This document shows, in pieces, positions 8,004-13,503 of a DNA stretch of 22,793 nt. The position numbers were made by a program, and so were the translations under genes. Below the pieces are notes generated by a model. That model did not search any database and was not told the DNA's origin. It was given only the letters and a program-made list of their open reading frames with translations. How positions within the stretch are numbered: the stretch's first letter is position 1; every line of letters starts with the position of its first letter. The DNA is from an uncultured Collinsella sp. (GTDB taxonomy: Bacteria > Actinomycetota > Coriobacteriia > Coriobacteriales > Coriobacteriaceae): the NCBI GenBank assembly GCA_958447915.1, contig CAUDCB010000011.1:1-22793 (forward strand), in the 5' to 3' direction.

Positions 8004-8903
8004 ATGATTATTGAGAACCATGCGCTGTGGGGCGAGGAGCCGACCGAGGATTATCCGGCGACGTTTACGTATCTGGGTGCCGAGCCGCTGCCCGACAAGC
8101 CCAATGGCCGCCGCCCCGCGGTGATCATCTGCGGCGGAGGCGGGTTTACGCATATCGCTCCGCACGAGCAGGACCCGGTGGCGTTTGCGTTTTTGGACCG
8201 CGGCTACCAGGCCTTTGTGCTCAACTATGTGACGAGCGCCACGGGCGACGTGAGCTTTCCGCACCCGCAGGCGGACCTCGCCAAGATGGTCGCTACCGTT
8301 CGCGCCAACGCCGACGAGTGGCATGTCGATCCCAAGCGCGTGTGCATCGTGGGTTTCTCGGCGGGCGGCATGATCTGCGCCTCGTTGGCAACGCAGTGGA
8401 AGACCGGACCCTTCGCGGGCCTTGTCGGGGCTCGTCCGGAGGATATTCGTCCCGACGCCGTGGTGCTGGGCTATCCGTTGCTCGACCTTGCCTATGTGCG
8501 CGATATGCAGACGCGTGACCCGCGCATCGACCTGCGCGTGCCCAAGACGGGTGGCAAGACAGGGCGCGATTTGCTCAACGACTATCTGTCGATGGTGACG
8601 GGCGGCGAGGCGACCGATGAGCACCTGATCGACATTTGCCCTACCACGCACGTTTCGCGCCAGATGCCCCCGACCTTTGTGTGGGGCGTTTCGGACGATA
8701 AGACGGCGCCGGTCGCGCAGGTCTACCCGTTCGCGCAGCGCATGGCCGAGGAGGGTGTTGCATGTGAGATGCACGTCTTTGACCAGGGTGGCCACGGCCT
8801 TTCGCTCGGCAACGCCAATACCGCGGTCGACAACGAGGACAAGCAGGTTTCCGTCCGTCCCTGGATTCGCCTAGCTTTCCGCTTTTTGGAACGCCATCTG
8901 TAA
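8004..8903 (+). CDS. Alpha/beta-hydrolase (acetyl-esterase / lipase-like)
   Basis: A 299-residue cytoplasmic hydrolase without a signal peptide. It shows the alpha/beta-hydrolase pattern: CGGGGFTH near 43-50 (oxyanion-hole loop), the nucleophile elbow GFSAGG with Ser119, Asp231 or Asp232 in VSDDKTAP, and His264 in GGHGLS. This is the arrangement of the BD-FAE / acetyl-xylan-esterase-like group, which remove acyl groups from sugars or other small esters. GGAGGGA stands 7 bases before the ATG. It diverges from crr and is followed by a palindromic element that may end its transcript. The true substrate cannot be told from sequence. Confidence 0.9.
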   Translation: MIIENHALWGEEPTEDYPATFTYLGAEPLPDKPNGRRPAVIICGGGGFTHIAPHEQDPVAFAFLDRGYQAFVLNYVTSATGDVSFPHPQADLAKMVATVRANADEWHVDPKRVCIVGFSAGGMICASLATQWKTGPFAGLVGARPEDIRPDAVVLGYPLLDLAYVRDMQTRDPRIDLRVPKTGGKTGRDLLNDYLSMVTGGEATDEHLIDICPTTHVSRQMPPTFVWGVSDDKTAPVAQVYPFAQRMAEEGVACEMHVFDQGGHGLSLGNANTAVDNEDKQVSVRPWIRLAFRFLERHL

Positions 8904-8925
8904 GAGGACGGACATCCCCTCAATA

Positions 8926-8992
8926 ACTTGCGGTGATATAGTTCCTATTTAAGCCCTCAACCAGCCCAAGCAGGGACTATTCCACCGCAACT
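8926..8992. repeat. 67-bp palindromic intergenic element, copy 1
   Basis: Arms 8926-8946 and 8972-8992 pair over about 21 bases (left TTGCGGTGATATAGTTCCT, right AGGGACTATTCCACCGCAA). It is the same length and arm sequence as copies at 12752-12818 and 17199-17265. The right arm is followed by CTTTGTTTTT, so on the plus strand it could terminate the hydrolase transcript. This copy has more mismatches than the others. It shares the flanking word ACATCCCCTCA with copy 3. Confidence 0.85.
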
Positions 8993-9011
8993 TTGTTTTT
9001 GATGCCCCGCC

Positions 9012-9259
9012 CGGAAACTGCGTCCCGGTTTGGGCGCGGATTCCGGGATGCAGTTTCCCGTAGGGCCTCGACTGGGAAAGCGCGTCCCGTTTCGGGCAGG
9101 GATTCCGGGATGCATTTTCCGCAAGAGGCCTGTTTGGGAAACCATATCCCGTTTCGAGCCAGAATTCTGGGACGCAATTTCCCCGAGAGGCCCCATCGGG
9201 AAACGGTATCCCGGAATTCGCCCGGATGGTGGGATGCGCTTTCCAGAAGGGCGTCGCTG
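9012..9259. repeat. Four tandem 62-bp hairpin repeats
   Basis: Units start at 9012, 9074, 9136 and 9198, each exactly 62 bases long with no indel. Each unit begins (C/G)GGAAA, has TCCCG at unit positions 12-16, (C/T)GGGA near 33-37 and TTTCC at 43-47. In unit 1, bases 2-17 and 32-47 pair as a 16-bp stem with one G-U pair and a 14-base loop; in the later units the outer and inner parts of the stem are kept while the middle drifts. Because 62 is not a multiple of 3, the open frames across it shift between units, and no protein is supported. The array fills most of the 440-base gap between the hydrolase and the GntR gene. Confidence 0.9.
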
Positions 9260-9289
9260 ATCCCTCGGGGACGGAGGAAAATGGATCAG
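9257..9289. repeat. CTGATCC...GGATCAG inverted repeat with GGGGACGGAGGAA motif
   Basis: Seven-base arms, CTGATCC (9257-9263) and GGATCAG (9283-9289), enclose the 13-mer GGGGACGGAGGAA (9267-9279). The same 13-mer occurs in the second repeat island at 12835-12847, suggesting a shared dispersed repeat family. It lies after the end of the minus-strand GntR gene. Confidence 0.5.
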
Positions 9290-9343
9290 TTTGGGCGGTG
9301 CTGGCGTCAAGGTTTAAGACCGATGTCGTCCCTTGTTGCTTTC

Positions 9344-9994
9344 CTACCAAACGGTGAACTGGGCGTTCTCCGTGTTCCAATGGACATCGCGAACGTAGTC
9401 TCGCACGGCCGCCGCATCCCGCGCTTCGAACAGCTCAAGACTGTGGGCAGGCTCGGCAGTGGCTATACCCAGCAGTTTGCAAGCCGTCTCCTGATCGACG
9501 GTCTCGTAATCGCGTTTGATAAAGCAACGCTCGAGTTGCGAAATCATGTCGCGCAGACGGTCGTTGCCGCAGCGGTTGAAGTACGTAAGGTGAAAGTCCC
9601 GCTGAATGTCGTCGTACTTTCGGATAAGACCGCCTTGGATCGCGAGGTCCATGGATCCAACCAAGAACTTTAGCTGCATGATGTCCTCTTCGGTCAGGAG
9701 GGGGCAGGCAAGGTATGCCGCCTGCCCGTCGAGCGGCCCCATAATCTCAAAGACTTCAACGGCGTTTTGCTGATCGAACCCACGGACGCGGAATCCGCGG
9801 CGGGGGAGGTTGTCCAGATAGCCGTCGCTTGCCAGCTGGATGAGCGCCTCGCGAACCGGCGTGCGCGACACGCCCATGGCATCGCAGATCGCTTGCTCGC
9901 TCACACGGTCGCCGGCCGAAAGCTCGCCGGCGTCTATGCGACTCGAAATATAGTCGTATACATGATCCTTCAAGGGTCTTCTGAGTGTTTCCAT
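9344..9994 (-). CDS. GntR-family transcriptional regulator, FCD (FadR-type) subfamily
   Basis: A 216-residue DNA-binding regulator. Residues of about 5-70 form the GntR winged helix (LKDHVYDYISSRIDAGELSAGDRVSEQAICDAMGVSRTPVREALIQLASDGYLDNLPRRGFRV). Residues of about 78-205 form the all-helical FCD effector domain (VFEIMGPLDGQAAYLA, DIQRDFHLTYFNRCGN, with a late His in VRDVHW), the type that often binds a metal and a carboxylate ligand. It diverges from the dimethylargininase-like and antiporter genes, the usual layout for a local regulator that represses its neighbours until its ligand appears. The shared upstream region carries GntR-like palindromes. Only a weak TTAAGG precedes the ATG. Confidence 0.93.
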   Translation of the reverse strand: METLRRPLKDHVYDYISSRIDAGELSAGDRVSEQAICDAMGVSRTPVREALIQLASDGYLDNLPRRGFRVRGFDQQNAVEVFEIMGPLDGQAAYLACPLLTEEDIMQLKFLVGSMDLAIQGGLIRKYDDIQRDFHLTYFNRCGNDRLRDMISQLERCFIKRDYETVDQETACKLLGIATAEPAHSLELFEARDAAAVRDYVRDVHWNTENAQFTVW

Positions 9995-10000
9995 GAGCTT

Positions 10001-10019
10001 ATATACCTTAACTGTATAT
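10001..10019. promoter_or_regulatory. ATATAC-n7-GTATAT inverted repeat just upstream of the GntR gene
   Basis: ATATAC (10001-10006) and GTATAT (10014-10019) are inverted and sit 7-25 bases from the regulator's start codon, inside an AT-rich patch. The half-sites resemble the GTATAC core of the palindrome at 10141-10152, so this could be the autoregulatory site of the GntR protein. Confidence 0.35.
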
Positions 10020-10140
10020 TTTCAAATTTAAATACGTTTGGTTTGAATAGGCTAATTTGATTATAGAACGACCAGCTAAATCATGCTACCTGACCCTAGG
10101 AAGCAAAAATACGTTCACCGAAAAATATCTACCGTTCAGG

Positions 10141-10158
10141 ATTGTATACAATATACAA
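10141..10158. promoter_or_regulatory. Candidate GntR operator (ATTGTATACAAT palindrome) upstream of the hydrolase gene
   Basis: ATTGTATACAAT (10141-10152) is a perfect 12-base palindrome. It overlaps a second arrangement, TTGTATA-CAA-TATACAA (10142-10158). FCD-type GntR proteins commonly bind short palindromes built on GT...AC, and the site lies about 90 bases ahead of the hydrolase start, overlapping a -10-like TACAAT (10147-10152). No good -35 was found at the standard distance. Confidence 0.5.
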
Positions 10159-10248
10159 AACAGCAAAGACACCCTAAGATAAAGCCATCGGAAGGAAGGC
10201 GGACGCAAGGAAGTCCGCTCAGTACTATGAGATCCAAGGAGGATCATC

Positions 10249-11025
10249 ATGACCAAGTTCAGCCACGTCATCATCCGTCGTCCCGGCAAGTCCCTGAGCA
10301 ATGGCATCACGAGCGCTCCCGAGCTTGGCCAGCCCATCTACGAGCGCGCTATCGAGGAGCATTACGATTACGAGCACGCACTCGAGCAGTGCGGCGTTGA
10401 CGTGTCGGTGCTGCCGGCTCTCGAGCAGTATCCCGACAGCTGCTTCGTCGAAGATCCGGCCGTTATCACTCGCTGCGGCGCCATCATTACCAACCCCGGT
10501 GCCGATAGCCGCAACGGCGAGAAGGATGAGATCGAGCCGGCCGTCCGCCGCTTCTTTGACGACGAGCATGTTAAGCACATCGTTTCTCCGGGCACGCTCG
10601 ACGGCGGCGACGTCATGATGGTCGGCGACCATTTCTACGTCGGTCGCTCCGCTCGCACCAACGAAGAGGGCATCCGCCAGTTCTGCGAGATTCTCGAGGG
10701 CTGGGGCCTCGAGGGTTCCGAGGTTCCGCTGGAGGAGGTCCTGCACCTCAAGACGGGCGTCAACTATATCGAGGACAACAACATGCTCGTCTCTGGTGAG
10801 TTCATCGATAAGCCCGACTTTGCCCAGTACAACAAGATCGTCGTGCCCGAGGACGAGGCTTACGGCGCCAACTGCATCTGGGTCAACGGTACGGTCATCG
10901 TTGCCGAGGGCTATCCGACCGTGCTCAAGGCCGTGCAGGATCTGGGCTACAAGACGCTCGTCGTCGACACCTCCGAGTATCGCAAGGTCGACGGCGGCCT
11001 TTCTTGCCTGTCGCTGCGCTTCTAA
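10249..11025 (+). CDS. Dimethylargininase-like hydrolase (DDAH / arginine deiminase superfamily)
   Basis: A 258-residue cytoplasmic enzyme of the guanidine-modifying superfamily. Family marks are RRPGKSLSNGITS at the N-terminus, PDSCFVEDPAVI (Glu68-Asp69), GTLDGGDVM (118-121), EVLHLKTG with the catalytic-type His166, and GGLSCLSLRF with the nucleophilic-type Cys253. DDAH converts N-omega-methylated arginines to citrulline and methylamines; related enzymes act on arginine or other guanidines, so the substrate is open. The length and the C-terminal CLSLRF ending agree with the short DDAH group rather than the roughly 400-residue arginine deiminase ArcA. AGGAGG precedes the ATG at a good distance. 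An ArcD-like antiporter follows 109 bases downstream, and a GntR regulator diverges upstream. Confidence 0.88.
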   Translation: MTKFSHVIIRRPGKSLSNGITSAPELGQPIYERAIEEHYDYEHALEQCGVDVSVLPALEQYPDSCFVEDPAVITRCGAIITNPGADSRNGEKDEIEPAVRRFFDDEHVKHIVSPGTLDGGDVMMVGDHFYVGRSARTNEEGIRQFCEILEGWGLEGSEVPLEEVLHLKTGVNYIEDNNMLVSGEFIDKPDFAQYNKIVVPEDEAYGANCIWVNGTVIVAEGYPTVLKAVQDLGYKTLVVDTSEYRKVDGGLSCLSLRF

Positions 11026-11060
11026 CGCGATAGCTGTAACAGTCTGATGATCGCTTGACC

Positions 11061-11100
11061 GATGGCCCGGCACCCGATTCGGGACGTCCGGGCCATCTTT
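11061..11100 (+). terminator. Terminator-like hairpin between the hydrolase and antiporter genes
   Basis: GATGGCCCGG (11061-11070) and CCGGGCCATC (11088-11097) form a perfect 10-bp stem with a 17-base loop, followed by TTTCGTTCG. The T-tract is short, so read-through into the antiporter gene 35 bases on is likely; it may set the enzyme-to-transporter ratio. Confidence 0.7.
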
Positions 11101-11134
11101 CGTTCGATCACATGATGAAGGGGGTGCACATACA

Positions 11135-12598
11135 ATGGCCTCTAAAGCTCAAAATGAAGAGATTATCGACCCTAATGGCCTCGATCTCTTTCGTCTGACC
11201 ATGATGGTCATCACTGCGAGCATTTGCGGCGGCATCTTTTCTCTTGCCGGCGATATGGCGGCAGGCGGAGCCAATACCGGCGCGGTTATCGTTTCGTGGG
11301 GAATTTGCTTCATTGGCGTCTTTGCGCTGATGATGGTATTCAACGGTTTATCTCAGGCTCGTCCAGACCTGACTGGCGGCATCTATGCATACGCTGCGGC
11401 CGGTTTTGGCGATTACGTTGGATTCAACTCCGCTTGGGGCTACTGGATCAGCGCATGTCTTTCCAATGTGAGCTTTGCGCTCTTGCTGTTTAGCGCGCTG
11501 GGCTATTTCTTCCCTGCGTTCGGTACGGGCAACAATATGCTTTCCATCGTCTGCGCCAGCGTGTTTTTGTGGTTCCTAACCGCTCTCGTGCTTCGCGGCG
11601 TTAAGGAAGCTGCCGGCATCAACACGATCGTCACCTTGGCGAAGCTGGTGCCGCTGGGGCTTTTTGTGCTGAGCATTGTGCTCCTGGGTAAGTTCAACGT
11701 CGATATCTTTATGGACAACTTCTGGGGAGAGCCGGCTGGCCCCGGTTTTGGTGAGCAGGTTGTCTCGACCATGATTGCCCTTGTCTGGGTCTTTACGGGT
11801 ATCGAAGGCGCTGTCGTCATTTCGGGCCGTGCAAAGTATGTGCGCGACGTCGGTCGTTCGACGGCGCTTGGATTTGCAGCCGTGTTTACGCTGTATCTGA
11901 TTATCTCGATGCTGTCGCTCGGCATTATGCCGCGCGAGGAGATGGCACAACTTGCAACGCCCTCCATGGCGGGAATTCTTGAGTGCGCAATCGGTCCGGT
12001 TGGTGCAGCCATCGTAAACCTTGGCGTTATTCTCTCGCTGGTCGGTGCGATGCTGGGCTACGTCATCATTGCATCCGAGACGCCGTTTGAGGCGGCGCGT
12101 CAGGGCTCCTTCCCGCTGGCGTTTGCTAAGACGAACAAGCACGATGCCCCGGTGGTAACGGTTCTCGTAAGCTCCGGCATCACGCAGCTCTTCTTGATTG
12201 TTTCGTATGTGGCGGCGAGCACCTACCAGTTCTTCTATAGCTGCGCGGTCAACACGATTTTAGTTCCGTATGTCTGTTCGGCTACCTATTACATGGTGAT
12301 CGGCTGGAAGAACGAGCATCTGGACGGGCCGCATGCGCCAAGCGTTGGCAAGGCACGCTTCTTCGGTACGCTCGGTTTTATCTACACGTTGTTCCTTGTG
12401 TGGTCGACGGGTCTTCAGGGCGTCATGATCACGACGATCCTTTTTGCCCCAGCCATCCCCGTCTATATTCTGGGCGAGCGCGGCCGCGGCAAGCAGGTGC
12501 TTCCGCATCTGCACGACAAGCTGATCGCAGCAGTGGTCATTGTCGTGGCAGTTATCTCGCTGTATCTGCACTTTGCCGGCATTGCGCCAATTGTCTAA
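11135..12598 (+). CDS. APC-superfamily amino acid antiporter (ArcD/arginine-ornithine-like)
   Basis: A 487-residue membrane protein with about 12-13 helices and the APA-type opening LTMMVITASICGGIFSLAGDMAAGG. The Gly-rich segment corresponds to the substrate-binding part of helix 1 in basic amino acid/polyamine antiporters. Other family features are LTGGIYAYAAAGFGDYVGFNSAWGYWIS, WVFTGIEGAVVISGRAKY and ASETPFEAARQGSFP. The best match is to arginine/ornithine antiporters. Next to a DDAH-like enzyme it probably brings in arginine or a methylarginine and exports a product such as citrulline or ornithine, but that exchange is inferred. An AAGGGGG ribosome-binding site precedes the ATG. Confidence 0.9.
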   Translation: MASKAQNEEIIDPNGLDLFRLTMMVITASICGGIFSLAGDMAAGGANTGAVIVSWGICFIGVFALMMVFNGLSQARPDLTGGIYAYAAAGFGDYVGFNSAWGYWISACLSNVSFALLLFSALGYFFPAFGTGNNMLSIVCASVFLWFLTALVLRGVKEAAGINTIVTLAKLVPLGLFVLSIVLLGKFNVDIFMDNFWGEPAGPGFGEQVVSTMIALVWVFTGIEGAVVISGRAKYVRDVGRSTALGFAAVFTLYLIISMLSLGIMPREEMAQLATPSMAGILECAIGPVGAAIVNLGVILSLVGAMLGYVIIASETPFEAARQGSFPLAFAKTNKHDAPVVTVLVSSGITQLFLIVSYVAASTYQFFYSCAVNTILVPYVCSATYYMVIGWKNEHLDGPHAPSVGKARFFGTLGFIYTLFLVWSTGLQGVMITTILFAPAIPVYILGERGRGKQVLPHLHDKLIAAVVIVVAVISLYLHFAGIAPIV

Positions 12599-12709
12599 GG
12601 CTACGGCGAGCTTCGTTGCTTGGTAAGCCAGCGGGCATCGCGCATCGGTGCTGCTCGGCATTCCATAACTGATGTGGGTCTCTGTAACGTGCCTTTTTGA
12701 ACGCCCGCC

Positions 12710-12749
12710 AAGCCCGCGCAGGTGACATTTGTTGCCAGCGCGGGCTTTT
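12710..12749 (+). terminator. Terminator downstream of the antiporter gene
   Basis: AAGCCCGCGC (12710-12719) and GCGCGGGCTT (12738-12747) form a perfect 10-bp stem with an 18-base loop and end in TTTT. It lies 112 bases after the stop codon; 12599-12709 shows no gene. Confidence 0.7.
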
Positions 12750-12751
12750 GC

Positions 12752-12818
12752 AGTTGCGGTGAAATAGTTCCTGTTTTTGCTGGTTAAAGCATCAAACAGG
12801 AACTATTCCACCGCAACT
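12752..12818. repeat. 67-bp palindromic intergenic element, copy 2
   Basis: The best-preserved copy: 25-base arms (12752-12776 and 12794-12818; left begins AGTTGCGGTGAAATAGTTCC) pair with one mismatch around a 17-base loop. The right arm is followed by TTCGTTTTGA, so it could act as a second plus-strand terminator. Length and arms match copies 1 and 3; the loop differs. Confidence 0.9.
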
Positions 12819-12834
12819 TCGTTTTGATTCGCTG

Positions 12835-12940
12835 GGGGACGGAGGAAGCGACGATCCGGAATCCACCTGCACGGTCGTCGCTCCGCATCCCGTCCGTTGG
12901 CGCAAATGGTGTCAAAAGTAATCTGTCCCCTTTGCACGCT
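12835..12940. repeat. Mosaic repeat segment with hairpin and shared 13-mer
   Basis: Immediately after copy 2 comes the 13-mer GGGGACGGAGGAA (12835-12847), also present at 9267-9279. An inverted repeat follows, AGCGACGATC (12847-12856) with GGTCGTCGCT (12873-12882), and then AAAAGTAATCTGTCCCC (about 12915-12931). No open frame with gene-like features is present. It appears to be a patchwork of dispersed non-coding repeats filling much of the gap to the next gene. Confidence 0.5.
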
Positions 12941-12978
12941 TGTTCCCCTTGCAGCAATCTGTTGATTGAACGTCATTG

Positions 12979-12984
12979 TATACT
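12979..12984 (+). promoter_or_regulatory. Possible -10 hexamer for the small downstream gene
   Basis: TATACT (5/6 match to TATAAT) lies 78 bases before the ATG at 13062. No convincing -35 was found at 16-18 bases, so this is only a weak promoter call. Confidence 0.25.
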
Positions 12985-13061
12985 CGCGGTTTCTGGGCAA
13001 GCCGTCTCGCAGCAAAGTAGACTAGATGGCCGTTTCAAAAAGTCTGCTTAGAGGAGGAGCC

Positions 13062-13382
13062 ATGCTTGAGGGTACGTATGTGGTTTCGGCCCAGACGCCG
13101 GTGGGGAGTAAACGCGGCGAGGTGACGTTTGCACATGGGGTGAACGGCGCGCTCAGGGCAGTACTAAACGTCAGGGGTCTCAATATCGCTCTCTCGAGTG
13201 CCCGCGCTGAGGGCGATTTCTTTGAGCTCTCGGGTACTATCTCCCACGTCTTGATGGGCAAGGCGCCCTTTGCATGCACGGGGTCGGTCGAGGGTGATCG
13301 ACTCACCGCTACCGCGCGGTCGGGTTCCGTTTCGATCTCGCTGAGCGGTATGCGCAAAGAGCTTTCAGGGCGCACCGCATAA
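13062..13382 (+). CDS. Small protein of unknown function (106 residues)
   Basis: I do not recognise this gene. From the ATG at 13062, which follows GAGGAGG by about 5 bases, it encodes 106 residues beginning MLEGTYVVSAQTPVGSKRGEV. There is no signal peptide, membrane helix or cysteine-rich motif. Short hydrophobic strands alternate with turns (GEVTFAHGVNGALRAVLNVRGLNIALSS, FFELSGTI, FACTGSVEGDRLTATARSGSVSISLSG), which suggests an all-beta fold of lipid- or small-ligand-binding barrel type; this is only an impression. A start at 13026 is possible but lacks a ribosome-binding site. It stands alone between a repeat island and feoAB, in the same direction. Confidence 0.7.
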   Translation: MLEGTYVVSAQTPVGSKRGEVTFAHGVNGALRAVLNVRGLNIALSSARAEGDFFELSGTISHVLMGKAPFACTGSVEGDRLTATARSGSVSISLSGMRKELSGRTA

Positions 13383-13412
13383 AGTTTGCGCAGGTAAACA
13401 TCGGTATTTGAC

Positions 13413-13481
13413 TTTATAAAATAGTTCAGAGCGCTATCATTTGTCGTTACGAGTTGGTTAGCCCCGGTAAACGGTTAACCG
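13413..13481 (+). promoter_or_regulatory. feoAB promoter region with DtxR/IdeR-like half-site
   Basis: TTTATA (13413-13418) and TATCAT (13435-13440), spaced 16 bases, could be the promoter. Downstream, TTGGTTAGCC (13454-13463) matches the left half of the DtxR/IdeR iron box (TTAGGTTAGCC...) at most positions, while the right half is poor. CGGTTAACCG (13472-13481) is a perfect 10-base palindrome. Iron control of feo genes is well known, so one of these may be the iron-repressor site. Confidence 0.35.
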
Positions 13482-13503
13482 CGTCTAACGAAAGGATGAG
13501 CGC

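Noticed and set aside
9012..9259. CRISPR array
   Set aside because: The whole 62-bp unit repeats; there are no unique spacers and no cas genes nearby.
8949..9673. Open frames across the 62-bp repeats on both strands
   Set aside because: The 62-base period shifts the frame in each unit, and the translations are mutually similar low-information peptides; they reflect the repeat, not a protein.
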